Below, in pieces: positions 16,869 to 25,842 of a stretch of DNA of 64,000 bases. Below the pieces are notes generated by a model. It had not been told where the DNA came from. It was given only the letters and a program-made list of their open reading frames with translations, and searched no databases. The translations under genes were made by a program, and so were the position numbers. The DNA is from Natronocella acetinitrilica (GTDB taxonomy: Bacteria > Pseudomonadota > Gammaproteobacteria > Nitrococcales > Aquisalimonadaceae): NCBI RefSeq assembly GCF_024170285.1, contig NZ_JALJXV010000005.1:1-64000 (forward strand), in the 5' to 3' direction. Numbering within the stretch: position 1 is the stretch's first letter; each line of letters opens with the position of its first letter.

Positions 16869-17587
16869 CGGAAGAACTCACCGACATCTGGGTCTATCTG
16901 TCCGCAAGCCCCCTGCTTTGGCTGACCATGACCATCGTGGTTTTCCAGTTCTGCGTCTGGATCAATCAACGGCTCGGCGGCAGCGCCGTCCTGCATCCAG
17001 TGCTGCTGGCCATGGGCCTGCTGATCACCATCCTGCTGATCAGCGATACCGATTACGACACCTATTTCGAAGGCGCGCAGTTCATCCACTTCATGCTCGG
17101 CCCGGCGACCGTCGCTCTGGGTGTGCCACTGTATGAGCATCGCAAGCAGATCATGGCCATGGCGATGCCGTTGCTGGTGGCTGGCATCGCCGGGGCCGCC
17201 GTGGCCGCCATCAGCGCCGTGCTGATTGGCGCCGCCCTGGGCGCAGACCGGCTGACCCTGCTGTCGCTGGCGCCAAAGTCGGTCACCTCCCCCATCGCCA
17301 TGGGTGTGACGGAAAAACTCGGTGGCCTGCCGTCCCTGACCGCAGCCCTGGTGCTGATCACCGGTGCCACCGGCGCCATGGTGGGGCCCATTGTGATCCG
17401 GGTGCTGCGAATCCGCGACGACGCGGTGAAGGGCTTCGCCCTGGGGCTGGCCGCCCACGGTTTTGGCACCGCCCAGGCCTTCACCATCGGCGCCAAGGCC
17501 GGCGCCTTTGCCGGTCTCGGCCTCGGCCTTGCGGGCCTCATCACTGCATTCCTGCTGCCCATGGTAGCCGGCCTGCTCCCACTCTAG
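16865..17587 (+). CDS. LrgB/CidB-family membrane protein
   Basis: The 240-residue partner of the LrgA-type protein, with about seven hydrophobic segments. Family motifs are PLYEHRKQI, LLSLAPKSVTSPIAMGV, LVLITGATGAMVGP and AHGFGTAQAF. It probably acts with LrgA in the inner membrane. It starts inside the lrgA stop (ATGA) and is followed 26 bp later by an Lrp/AsnC-type regulator, which may respond to the transported compound. Confidence 0.93.
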   Translation: MTEELTDIWVYLSASPLLWLTMTIVVFQFCVWINQRLGGSAVLHPVLLAMGLLITILLISDTDYDTYFEGAQFIHFMLGPATVALGVPLYEHRKQIMAMAMPLLVAGIAGAAVAAISAVLIGAALGADRLTLLSLAPKSVTSPIAMGVTEKLGGLPSLTAALVLITGATGAMVGPIVIRVLRIRDDAVKGFALGLAAHGFGTAQAFTIGAKAGAFAGLGLGLAGLITAFLLPMVAGLLPL

Positions 17588-17613
17588 CGCCGCCACTCCA
17601 GGAGAGAGTGAAC

Positions 17614-18057
17614 ATGAGCATGCGAACGGCAATACTGAGACTGCTGATCCGTAATGCGCGCATGTCGTACGCAGACATGGCGCGGGAACTTGATTGCTCC
17701 CGCGCCTATGCCCGGGAGCAGGTCCAGAAGCTGGTGGATGACGGGGTGATCGAGCAGTTCACGGTGGTGCTGAATCCGGACAAGCTCGGCAAGACCATTT
17801 CCGCCTTTCTCGACGTCAAGGTCACACCCTGGCGTCTGGAGCAGACGGCACGGGAGCTTTCAGACACGCCGGAGGTGGTAAGTCTCTACATCATGAGCGA
17901 CATGAAGAGCCTGCACATCCACACCCTCACCGACTCCCCGGAGGAACTGGACCGCTTCCTGCGCGAAAACCTGCTGGGCAAGGAGTACATCACCGACCTG
18001 GACTGCAAGATGCTGATGTCCCGCGTCAAGCACCGGCGGGGCGGGCCCCGCCTGTGA
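17614..18057 (+). CDS. Lrp/AsnC-type transcriptional regulator
   Basis: A 147-residue protein with an N-terminal winged helix (ILRLLIRNARMSYADMARELDCSRAYAREQVQKLVDDGVIEQF) followed by a RAM/AsnC-like ligand domain (LDVKVTPWRLEQTARELSDTPEVVSLYIMSD). The HTH is typical of Lrp/AsnC; the C-terminal part is divergent. ATG 17614 has GGAGA at 17601-17605, a better spacing than the GTG at 17608. It directly follows lrgAB and probably controls it. Confidence 0.82.
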   Translation: MSMRTAILRLLIRNARMSYADMARELDCSRAYAREQVQKLVDDGVIEQFTVVLNPDKLGKTISAFLDVKVTPWRLEQTARELSDTPEVVSLYIMSDMKSLHIHTLTDSPEELDRFLRENLLGKEYITDLDCKMLMSRVKHRRGGPRL

Positions 18058-18084
18058 AGCCGCGTGCAGGGATGGACAGCCGAT

Positions 18085-18915
18085 TCAGCCGGTGATCGTG
18101 GTGTAGAGCATGCTGAGGGCGGTCAGGAACAGAAACACGGCGAAGGCCCGCTTCAGCCGCGCGGTGTTCATGCTCACTGCCAGCTTCACGCCCAGCGGCG
18201 CGCAGAGCACGGTCAAAGGAGCAATCAAGGCAAAGCCCAGCAGGCTTACGTAACCCAGGCTGAACGGCGGTGTCGCCTCGACACCCCAGCCCGCCCAGAT
18301 GAAACCGATACAGCCCGGCACCGAGATCACGGTACCGATGGATGCCGCCGTACCCACCGAGCGGTGGATGGGAAAGCGCAGCGCATCCAGGATGGGCACG
18401 CTCAGTGTGCCGCCACCGATACCCATCATGGTGGATGCAGTGCCAATAAATCCGCCGATGGCGTGGGGAGCGGCGCCCCCCGGCGGCTCATTGGTGAGCT
18501 TGGGCGGCTTGCCGCCGCGGAACATGTTCAGGGACACAAGGATCGCGATCACACCGAAAACACCGGTGAGCACACGACCGGAGACCAACGCACTGAGCGT
18601 GATTCCCAGGAGTACGCCGATGAACAGGCTCGGCAACAGCTTGCGCAACATCGGCGTATCCACGGTGCCGTGCTGGTAATGGGACCAGGCCGATCGCAAT
18701 GAGGTGGGCACGATGATGGCCAGCGAAGTCCCCACCGCCAGATGCATGCGCACCGAGGGATCGATATCCACAAGCGTGAACACGTGGAACAGAACTGGCA
18801 CGATGACGATACCGCCGCCAACGCCGAGCAGGCCCGCCAGCACTCCAGCCACAACGCCAGTGGCAAGCAGGGCGATTGCCAGAGCGAGCAATTCGCCCCA
18901 CAGCATGCCTTCCAT
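18085..18915 (-). CDS. TauE/SafE-family (TSUP) membrane exporter
   Basis: A 276-residue inner-membrane protein with about eight hydrophobic segments and the twin TSUP repeats: GVLAGLLGVGGGIVIVPVL near residue 25, and AIGGFIGTASTMMGIGGGTLSVPIL in the second half. Members export sulfite, sulfoacetate or other small anions. It is the last gene on the minus strand after the TRAP transporter and the gamma-glutamyltransferase gene, 72 bp downstream of the latter, which suggests it disposes of a product of that pathway. Confidence 0.9.
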   Translation of the reverse strand: MEGMLWGELLALAIALLATGVVAGVLAGLLGVGGGIVIVPVLFHVFTLVDIDPSVRMHLAVGTSLAIIVPTSLRSAWSHYQHGTVDTPMLRKLLPSLFIGVLLGITLSALVSGRVLTGVFGVIAILVSLNMFRGGKPPKLTNEPPGGAAPHAIGGFIGTASTMMGIGGGTLSVPILDALRFPIHRSVGTAASIGTVISVPGCIGFIWAGWGVEATPPFSLGYVSLLGFALIAPLTVLCAPLGVKLAVSMNTARLKRAFAVFLFLTALSMLYTTITG

Positions 18916-18987
18916 CAGTCAGTTACCCCGGAAAAACAAAAAACAGCGCTACCGCCGGCCTATTCCCTGCCGACGGCGCAGAAGCAC

Positions 18988-20595
18988 TCAGTTGACACCT
19001 GCAACAGCACCGTCGCAGCGCGGATCCGAGGCGCCGATGATACCGCCATCGGCGTCGAGAATCAGCATGCCGGCATGACCCATCATGCTGTTGCATGCGG
19101 GTACCACATCCACGAGATGACCAAGCCGGCGCATTCCGTCGATGACCTCGGCGGGCATGTCGTCCTCGATCTTCAGGGAATCGGTACCGCTGCCCCAGGT
19201 CCGACCAAGCAGCCAGCGCGGTGCTGCCACCGCCTGTTCGGGCGTGTAACCGTGCAGGATGGCCCGGGTAAAGATGGCCGCCTGGGTCTGCGGCTGCCCC
19301 TCGCCGCCCATGGTGCCGTAGACCACAGTCCGGCCATCACCCAGTTGAGCAATTGCGGGATTCAGCGTGTGGAAGGGGCGCCGCCCCGGACCGAGGGCGT
19401 TGAGCGCGGTCTCGTCGAGATCGAAGCTGCAACCACGATTCTGCCAGACCACCCCGGAACCCGGGGCAACGATCCCGGAGCCGAATTCATGGTAGGTGCT
19501 CTGGATGAAGCTGACGGACCGCCCCTGGGCATCCACGGCGCCAAGCCAGACGGTATCACCGGCACCACGGGACGGTGGCCACGGCGCTGCCTGCTGCGGA
19601 TCGAACTCCCGGGCCATGGCCGCAACGCGCTCCGCCTGCAGAATGTCCATGGGATCTTCCGGCAGGCGTGACGGATCGGTGACGACACGGTCCCGCACCC
19701 GGAAGGCAAGCTTGGTGGACTCCACCAAGGCATGCAGATACTCCAGCGTCTCCGGCTTGTGGGGATGCGCGGCGCTGATTTGCTGATACAGACCGAGAAT
19801 CAGTATCGAGGCCAGGCCCTGGGTGGGCGGTGGCATGTTCTGCAGTGCGCCCACCGCGGTATCGAGCACCAGCGGACGGACACAGTGTGCCCGGTAATTC
19901 TGCAGATCGGACAGGCGCAGCGGGCTGCCCGCCGCCTCCAGGCCCGCGGCGAGCATCGTCGCGATCTCGCCGCGGTAGAAGTCATCGAGGCCTGCGTTGA
20001 CGAGACGGCGCAACACATCTGCCAGATGAGACTGAACGTAGTGATCACCCGCCTCTGGCAAACGACCATCAATGAGGAAGGTCTCATCGAACTCGGGGCG
20101 ACCGACCAGCTCATCCTGCTTGCCGGACAGGGTCTCTGCCTGGGAGCGGGTCACGGTTATTCCGCTGCCGGCATGGGCAATGGCAGGTGCCAGCAGGCGC
20201 GATAGCGGCATGGTGCCACCCCAGCGCCAGCGCGAGTGATCCAGCGCCTCGCTCCACCCGGCAATGGTGCCGGCAACCGTATTGGCGGCCAGTCCGCCAC
20301 GATGGGGAATACGCCCGGTCTCGCCACGCTCACGATACCAGGCCGGCGTTGCCAGTGCCGCGGCGACGCCACTGGCGTCGATACCGAGCGGCGGGCGACC
20401 TGGCTCCTGGATCAACCAGAAGCCATCGCCGCCGATGCTGTTCATGTGGGGATAGACCACGGCAATACTGGCCGCAGCGGCAACCATGGCCTCCAGCGCG
20501 TTGCCGCCCTCCCCCAGCACACCGGCGCCGGCTTCCGCCGCCAGGTGATGGGGTGCGACCACTGCCGCGCGCAGTGGTTGGGTATTGGCTTTCAT
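18988..20595 (-). CDS. Gamma-glutamyltransferase-family protein (probably cytoplasmic)
   Basis: A 535-residue Ntn hydrolase of the gamma-glutamyltranspeptidase family, which self-cleaves and then hydrolyses or transfers gamma-glutamyl groups. The autocleavage site is Gly-Asp-Thr348; the Thr is followed by VWLGAVD, the same spacing to Asp as in the classical enzyme. Other family segments are MNSIGGDGFWL, NMPPPTQGLA and YGTMGGEGQPQ. No signal peptide is visible, unlike the periplasmic E. coli enzyme. It lies directly downstream of TRAP genes on the same strand, so the imported substrate may be a gamma-glutamyl or amide compound processed in the cytoplasm. The true substrate may differ, since this family includes acylases. 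Confidence 0.88.
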   Translation of the reverse strand: MKANTQPLRAAVVAPHHLAAEAGAGVLGEGGNALEAMVAAAASIAVVYPHMNSIGGDGFWLIQEPGRPPLGIDASGVAAALATPAWYRERGETGRIPHRGGLAANTVAGTIAGWSEALDHSRWRWGGTMPLSRLLAPAIAHAGSGITVTRSQAETLSGKQDELVGRPEFDETFLIDGRLPEAGDHYVQSHLADVLRRLVNAGLDDFYRGEIATMLAAGLEAAGSPLRLSDLQNYRAHCVRPLVLDTAVGALQNMPPPTQGLASILILGLYQQISAAHPHKPETLEYLHALVESTKLAFRVRDRVVTDPSRLPEDPMDILQAERVAAMAREFDPQQAAPWPPSRGAGDTVWLGAVDAQGRSVSFIQSTYHEFGSGIVAPGSGVVWQNRGCSFDLDETALNALGPGRRPFHTLNPAIAQLGDGRTVVYGTMGGEGQPQTQAAIFTRAILHGYTPEQAVAAPRWLLGRTWGSGTDSLKIEDDMPAEVIDGMRRLGHLVDVVPACNSMMGHAGMLILDADGGIIGASDPRCDGAVAGVN

Positions 20596-20660
20596 GACGC
20601 AACTCCTCTAGGCGGGACCGGCAGAGCCGGCCCCGGTAATATTGTGATTCTATCTGCCAT

Positions 20661-21986
20661 CTACCAGCCGATAAGCTCGGGTAGCCAGAGCACCAGACCG
20701 GGGAAGGCAAGCAGCAGGCCCACGGCAATGACCTGGATCAGCACGAAGGGTATCGCACCGCGATAGATATCCCCCGTGGTGATCGACGGCGGAGCCACCC
20801 CTTTCATGAACAGCAGCGACCATCCGAATGGTGGCGTGAGGAAAGATGTCTGAAGCATCATGGCAATGAGTATGGCGACCCAGACCATGGAGATATCGGC
20901 AGTGCCCGTCAAGAACGGCAGGAACAGCGGCACGGCAATGAACGAGATCTGAATCCACTCAAGGAAGAAACCAAGCACGAAGATCAACAGCAGCATGAAG
21001 ATCAGGGTGGCGTACATGCCGCCCGGTACCCAGTCGAACATGGCCTCGATGAGGAACTCGCCGTCCAGCCCACGGAACGCCAGCGCGAACACCTGGGAGG
21101 CAATCAGCACGAAGAAGATCATGCAGCTGATTCGGACCGAGGTGCTAACGGTTTCGCTGAACACCGGCCGGGTCAGACGACCGGAAACCGCGGTCAGCAG
21201 GAGCGCGCCGACGGCGCCGACAGAAGCCGCCTCGGTGGGTGCGGCGATACCGCCGATGATCGAACCCAGCACTGCAATGACCAGCAGCAGCGGCGGTATG
21301 ACCACCTTGCAGACGTCCTTGAACAGCTCCAGTCGGTTGATGGTCGAGCGCTCCGCCTCGTCGATGGCGGGCACGTCCGCGGCGAAGAAATAGGCCAGGC
21401 CCAGCAGGTAGATGAGGTACATGCCGGAGAGCATGAGGCCGGGCATCAGGGCGGCGGCGAACAGACTGCCCACGGAGAGATTCATGATGTCCGCCAGCAC
21501 CAGCAGCACCAGGCTTGGCGGAATGATCTGCCCCAGCGTACCGGCAGCGCAAATCGTGCCGCAGGCCACGGTCTTCTTGTAGCCGCGACGCACCAGGGTG
21601 GGCAGCGCCATCAGGGTCAGCGTAACGATCGCCGCGCCCACGATCCCCGTGGCCGCACCCAGCAGCACCCCCACCAGGATCACCGCCAGGGCCATGCCAC
21701 CGGGCAGGCCACCGCAGAGGTGACCGATCACGTCGAGCATGCGCTCGGCAATCCGCGAGCGCTCCAGCATGACGCCCATGAACACGAACAGCGGGATGGC
21801 CAGCAGCGTAGTGTTGTTGATCACGCCGTAGATGCGCGAGGGCAGCAGCTCGAACAGCCAGCCGTCAAAGCCGATAAAGCCGAACAGGAAGCCGACGGCG
21901 GCGATGGCGAAGCCCACCGGCATGCCGGTGAGCACCAGCACGAAGAAGGCAATGATCATGCCCAGTGCATAGTATTCCAATGGCAT
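20661..21986 (-). CDS. TRAP transporter large permease (DctM type)
   Basis: The 441-residue, roughly 12-segment membrane subunit that carries the ion-coupled transport step of a tripartite (TRAP) system. Family segments include GMPVGFAIAAVGFLFGFIGF, LLAIPLFVFMGVMLERS and LLGAATGIVGAAIVTLTLMALPTLVRRGY. It starts 2 bp downstream of the dctQ-type stop and forms an operon with the binding protein and small permease. The gamma-glutamyltransferase gene follows by 65 bp. Confidence 0.95.
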   Translation of the reverse strand: MPLEYYALGMIIAFFVLVLTGMPVGFAIAAVGFLFGFIGFDGWLFELLPSRIYGVINNTTLLAIPLFVFMGVMLERSRIAERMLDVIGHLCGGLPGGMALAVILVGVLLGAATGIVGAAIVTLTLMALPTLVRRGYKKTVACGTICAAGTLGQIIPPSLVLLVLADIMNLSVGSLFAAALMPGLMLSGMYLIYLLGLAYFFAADVPAIDEAERSTINRLELFKDVCKVVIPPLLLVIAVLGSIIGGIAAPTEAASVGAVGALLLTAVSGRLTRPVFSETVSTSVRISCMIFFVLIASQVFALAFRGLDGEFLIEAMFDWVPGGMYATLIFMLLLIFVLGFFLEWIQISFIAVPLFLPFLTGTADISMVWVAILIAMMLQTSFLTPPFGWSLLFMKGVAPPSITTGDIYRGAIPFVLIQVIAVGLLLAFPGLVLWLPELIGW

Positions 21987-21988
21987 GG

Positions 21989-22513
21989 TCAGGCACCTCG
22001 CGCGTAGTGGAAGACGAGACGCCGACCACAGGCCAGCGTCTGCCGCAGGGCCTCGATGGCGACGAAGACGAAACCAACCACAATCAGGCCCTTGGGAATG
22101 AAGCGCCAGGGCAGCCCGCCGGAGTTCGGGGAGCGTTCGTTGCGCAGGTAGGACGTCTCAGCAAAAGGCCAGCCGTAGTAGACGATCAGCAGAGCGCAGG
22201 GCAAGGCGACGACGATGGCGGTGAGCAGATTCAGCCACAGCTTGCCCACCCGGCTGAAGCGGTAGGAAAAGATGTCCACGCGCACGTGGTCATCGAAACG
22301 CATGGCGTAGGCGATGCCCAACATCGCGGTTACCGCCATCAGGTACCACTCCAGTTCCTGGGCCCAGGTGGCGCCAATACTGAAGAGATAGCGACCGAGC
22401 ACATTGCCGAAGACCAGCGAGACCATCAGGACCATGGCGATGCAGGCAAGCAGGCCCGCGAAACCGGTCAAGCGCCGCAGGCCCCACTCAAGGCGTAGCG
22501 TCCAGCGCAGCAT
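21989..22513 (-). CDS. TRAP transporter small permease (DctQ type)
   Basis: A 174-residue protein with four hydrophobic segments, the small membrane subunit of a TRAP transporter. The conserved ATWAQELEWYLMAVTAMLGIAYAMRFDDHVRVDIF region corresponds to the DctQ core motif (E-L-x-x-Y and H-V-R-V-D). It lies between the binding-protein gene, 124 bp upstream and separated by a stem-loop, and the large permease gene 2 bp downstream. Confidence 0.94.
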   Translation of the reverse strand: MLRWTLRLEWGLRRLTGFAGLLACIAMVLMVSLVFGNVLGRYLFSIGATWAQELEWYLMAVTAMLGIAYAMRFDDHVRVDIFSYRFSRVGKLWLNLLTAIVVALPCALLIVYYGWPFAETSYLRNERSPNSGGLPWRFIPKGLIVVGFVFVAIEALRQTLACGRRLVFHYARGA

Positions 22514-22574
22514 AAGGACTTCTCCCGGACGCGCAGCATGGCGCCCTGTTGTTTTGCTGTTGGAGGTATAAACA

Positions 22575-22619
22575 CGGGAAAGCCCGACACCCGGCTTGAT
22601 GGGGGCGCCGGGCTTCCCG
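22575..22619 (-). promoter_or_regulatory. Intercistronic stem-loop between TRAP dctP- and dctQ-type genes
   Basis: CGGGAAAGCCCG (22575-22586) and CCGGGCTTCCCG (22608-22619) form a long stem with a bulge, with inner CCGGC pairing as well. No T-run follows on the minus strand. Such elements after the binding-protein gene usually stabilise its mRNA or partly stop transcription so that the soluble protein is made in excess. Confidence 0.6.
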
Positions 22620-22637
22620 ACAGGCGGATGGCGTCGA

Positions 22638-23756
22638 TCAGATCATGTTCTGACCCATGTCGCGCAGGCTGGTCTGGAAGATGGTTTCGCTGTCCTGCTG
22701 CCAGCGGTCGTGCTTGATCTTGAAGTCCCAGAAGGCGTCGTTGACCTTCTTCACCAGGGGATCACGGTCGGCCTCGGTGGTGAGGATGTCGCGGGTCGCC
22801 TCGAACAGGGCGTTGATGACATCGTCGGGCATCTGCCGGAACTGCACGCCATGGTTGTTCACCAGGTCATCCAGGGCCTCGCCGTTGCGGGCCTCGAGCC
22901 AGGTATGGGAGATGACGTTACAGGCGGCTGCAGCGTTGCTGATAACGGCCTGCAGGTCTTCCGGCAGCGAATTCCAGGCATCCTTGTTGATGATGATCTC
23001 GCTGGTGGTGGACGGCTCGTGCCAGCCCGAGGAGTAGTAGTAGCTCGCCGCGTTGTGCAGGCCGAGTTCACGGTCCAGGTAGGGGCCGACCCATTCCGCC
23101 GCGTCGATGGCGCCACGCTCGAGGGCCGGGAAGATTTCACCGCCGGGCAGCAGGCGGGCATTGGCGCCGACGGCGTTGTAGACATCACCGGCGAGGCCCG
23201 GCATGCGGATGTTGAGGCCACGGAAGTCGTCCATGCTCTCCACCGGGTCACGGAACCAGCCCATGGGCTGCACGCCGCTGCAGCCGACGGCAAAGGGCTT
23301 GAGGTTGAAGGGCTCATAGACCTCTTCCCACAACTCGTTGCCACCGCCGTGGTACAGCCAGGCGTTGAAGCCCTGGAAGGTCATGCCAAAGGGCACCGTG
23401 GTGAAATACTGGGCGGCGAAGGACTGGCCGGCCCAGTAGTAGGAGCAGCCGTGGTTAAGCTGGACCTGGCGACCGCTGGAGGCGGCGTCGAAGCCGTCGA
23501 AGGCGGGGATCAGTTCGCCAGCGGCATAGACGCGGATGCGGATGCGGCCCTGGGACATCTCTTCAACGCGGCGAGCGAAGTCGGTGGCACTGCCAGGGCC
23601 CGTCTGGTAGTACGGAAGACCAGCAGGCCAGGTGGTGGTCATGCGCCAGTTGAAGGTCTCCTGCGCCTTGAGGATCGCCGGTGCGCCGATGGTGCCTGCC
23701 GTGGTAGCAGCGGCAGCGCCGCCCAGCTTCAGGAACTTGCGTCGGTTAAAAGCCAT
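22638..23756 (-). CDS. TRAP transporter periplasmic solute-binding protein (DctP/TakP-like)
   Basis: A 372-residue binding protein with a Tat-type signal: NRRKFLKLGG followed by a hydrophobic stretch and an AQ cleavage region near residue 31. The mature part starts FNWRMTTTWPAGLPYYQTGPGSATDFARRVEEMS and contains DFRGLNIRMPGLAGDVYNAVGA, ERGAIDAAEWVGPYLDRELGL and YYYSSGWHEPSTTSE. That last segment resembles the TakP group (alpha-keto acid binding), so a small carboxylate ligand is likely. It is the first gene of the TRAP operon, with a candidate sigma-54 promoter 70-85 bp upstream. Confidence 0.93.
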   Translation of the reverse strand: MAFNRRKFLKLGGAAAATTAGTIGAPAILKAQETFNWRMTTTWPAGLPYYQTGPGSATDFARRVEEMSQGRIRIRVYAAGELIPAFDGFDAASSGRQVQLNHGCSYYWAGQSFAAQYFTTVPFGMTFQGFNAWLYHGGGNELWEEVYEPFNLKPFAVGCSGVQPMGWFRDPVESMDDFRGLNIRMPGLAGDVYNAVGANARLLPGGEIFPALERGAIDAAEWVGPYLDRELGLHNAASYYYSSGWHEPSTTSEIIINKDAWNSLPEDLQAVISNAAAACNVISHTWLEARNGEALDDLVNNHGVQFRQMPDDVINALFEATRDILTTEADRDPLVKKVNDAFWDFKIKHDRWQQDSETIFQTSLRDMGQNMI

Positions 23757-24126
23757 GTTGGTCTCCCCTCATTATCCGGAGGTCATTTCGACTCGCGGCA
23801 TGCGAATCACTGGGGGAGTTGTTGAGCAAACCTTGTACCAACCGCGGACAGGGTCGGCAATGTACTGTTTTAACGATGTAATTTCTGCCGTGACAGCGCA
23901 TTGCCTGACTACGCTGGCGCACCACCGTGGAGCGCTGATACGGATGGATCCGGTCGGAACGGGGGGCGGCCCGCCCCTGCATCCGACAAGAACCCCGTAG
24001 GAATCCCCTTACAAACGGCCAATTTCGGACTATTCCGGATCGACAAACGTCGGACCCGAAAAGTGCGGACCCAATATGGTGCGCCCGCCCCCTCGTGGTG
24101 CGTTTTTTTAGCCTCTTTTGGTGGCT
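23757..24126. other. 370-bp non-coding gap upstream of the TRAP operon
   Basis: No ORF with a ribosome site is visible here. It holds the candidate sigma-54 promoter and leader of the TRAP operon (to 23840). Further right there is GC-rich sequence with a run of T at 24105-24111. I do not see a clear terminator for the phosphoribosyltransferase gene that ends at 24127. Confidence 0.6.
23826..23840 (-). promoter_or_regulatory. Candidate sigma-54 (-24/-12) promoter of the TRAP operon
   Basis: On the minus strand TGGTACAAGGTTTGC matches the RpoN consensus TGGCACG-N4-TTGC with two substitutions. It keeps the exact ten-base spacing between the GG and GC dinucleotides. It points at the binding-protein gene and gives a leader of about 60 bases containing GGGGAGA before the ATG. 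TRAP operons are often RpoN-dependent. Confidence 0.5.
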
Positions 24127-24678
24127 TCAGGTTCGAAACAGTGGCAGGTGGGCCAGCGCGATCACGTCGTCCATGGCCTGCTCGCCCTCGGTGCAGATCG
24201 CGGCCACGCCCACCACCTCGGCATGAGCCTGCTCCATGAGCGAACGCATGCCCTCCAGTGTGGATCCGGTGCTCACCACGTCGTCCACAAGCAAGACCCG
24301 CCGACCGGCCAGGAGGCGGCGGTCTTTCTCATCCAGATACAGTGTCTGGGTCGACCCGGTGGTAATCGAGACCGTGCGCGATTGTAGTGCATCCCCCATG
24401 TAGGACTTGTAGCTCTTGCGCAGAACCACATAGGGGTGGCCGCTCTGAACGGACATGGCATGCGCCAGGGGGATGCTTTTCGCTTCCGGGGTGACAATGA
24501 GATCGGGATCGAGCCCGGCGATCCGGCGGCAAAGGCCCGTGGCAGCGGCCTCCACCAGTTCGGTATCCCCCAGGATGTTGAGTACGGCGATGCTCAGGCC
24601 CGGCTCAATGGCAAACAGGGGCAAGCGGCGTTCGACACTGTCGATACGCAAGGGGTAAGTGTCGCGGGCTTCGCTCAT
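24127..24678 (-). CDS. Purine phosphoribosyltransferase-like protein
   Basis: A 183-residue type I phosphoribosyltransferase, similar in layout to adenine and xanthine PRTs that make nucleotides from a base and PRPP. The PRPP-binding motif is VLLVDDVVSTGSTL (about residues 126-139). The segment LDPDLIVTPEAKSIPLAHAMSVQSGHPYVVLRKS is typical of Apt-like proteins. The base specificity cannot be decided from sequence. It is downstream of the lipoprotein gene on the same strand by 79 bp. Confidence 0.85.
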   Translation of the reverse strand: MSEARDTYPLRIDSVERRLPLFAIEPGLSIAVLNILGDTELVEAAATGLCRRIAGLDPDLIVTPEAKSIPLAHAMSVQSGHPYVVLRKSYKSYMGDALQSRTVSITTGSTQTLYLDEKDRRLLAGRRVLLVDDVVSTGSTLEGMRSLMEQAHAEVVGVAAICTEGEQAMDDVIALAHLPLFRT

Positions 24679-24757
24679 GCCTGGCGTCCATTGGCGAATG
24701 GTGAAGCCTTTAACTTAACCGCTTTGCCATGGGCATTTCCATGCCCGACCCACGATG

Positions 24758-25666
24758 CTACCAGGCACGCACCAGGTCACCGATCCGCACCATGGCAGCC
24801 GCCTCGGGCTCCAGCACCAGCACTGCATGCCGGGGAGACACCGACTCCACCCTTGCCATGCCGATGGGCCGGAAGCCGGTGAGCGGCTGGGCCCGGTCGC
24901 TGGGGCGGTATTCATTGGTTGCCACCAAACGCAGGTCATCGCCGCGCTTCAGGCCATCGAGGGCACCGGCTTCCACCAGTATCCGCGCGCCGTCAACATG
25001 TTGCACCGGCACGGTCAGCGGCTCACAGAGCATGCTGCCCAGGGCATCCTCCGCCAGTGAGGCTGCGGCCTCCTCCATGGCTGTCCCGTAGCGAGACTGC
25101 CAGAAGCCATGGCCCAGTCGCCCGTTTCGCTGACGATTCTCCCCCGCCACCATCACTTCGTACTGGTGGCGGCCGATGAGTCCTCCGTCCACCGCATCGT
25201 GGACTTCAAGCTGGACCTGCAGGCGGCGGCGCTGCCCGATGGCAATGCGACGACTGTCCAGCCAGGGCAGTTCCGCCGCGGGCTCACTGACCGAGAGATC
25301 GAGAAAACGCCCGGACACCACAAACTGCGCCGCCAGACGATGCCCGGTCTCGCGCACCGTGATCGCCGTGGCCCGCTCGGGCAGGCCCAGCGGCGGCTCA
25401 TCGACGGACTGAACACGAACCTGGCCGCTGGCCTCCAGGTTGTCCGCCACGCGTTGGGCGAACAGCCCGCCCACGCCCCAGAGGTCGCCACCTCCGGCAC
25501 CCGATTCAATGGAGAAGGTCGACACCGCAACGGCCTTGCGATATGGCACGAAGCCCGCCGGGCCGACGTCGCAATCCTCGCCTAGCACCGAGCGATCGGC
25601 CCCTTGCCACGCCGCACAGCCAGTCAGGCTCACTCCTGCCAACAGCGAGACCAATAGCCACCCCAT
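24758..25666 (-). CDS. Lipoprotein with FlgT-like domain layout
   Basis: A 302-residue lipoprotein with signal sequence MGWLLVSLLAGVSLTGC; the lipobox Cys is residue 17. The middle part (YRKAVAVSTFSIESGAGGGDLWGVGGLFAQRVADNLEASGQVRVQ) resembles the middle domain of the flagellar assembly protein FlgT, and the C-terminal VDGARILVEAGALDGLKRGDDLRLV resembles its C-terminal domain. No flagellar genes are in the window, so this may be a FlgT-like envelope protein elsewhere employed. The ATG at 25666 gives an exact lipoprotein start; longer versions of the frame run over the opposite M14 gene. Confidence 0.6.
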   Translation of the reverse strand: MGWLLVSLLAGVSLTGCAAWQGADRSVLGEDCDVGPAGFVPYRKAVAVSTFSIESGAGGGDLWGVGGLFAQRVADNLEASGQVRVQSVDEPPLGLPERATAITVRETGHRLAAQFVVSGRFLDLSVSEPAAELPWLDSRRIAIGQRRRLQVQLEVHDAVDGGLIGRHQYEVMVAGENRQRNGRLGHGFWQSRYGTAMEEAAASLAEDALGSMLCEPLTVPVQHVDGARILVEAGALDGLKRGDDLRLVATNEYRPSDRAQPLTGFRPIGMARVESVSPRHAVLVLEPEAAAMVRIGDLVRAW

Positions 25667-25842
25667 GCAACGAAGCCCACCTGACACCTGCCGCACCTCC
25701 CCACCGTTGTCTCCTTGAGTTAACGGCGGGGGCAGCGGAACCTGAATAGCAGACACCAGCGAAGGCACCAACTCGGCTTTCGCATGCGCCCCCATTAGAG
25801 AGACACTGTTGTCTTCCCGTGAAGCTCCGAGGCGAGCAGCCC

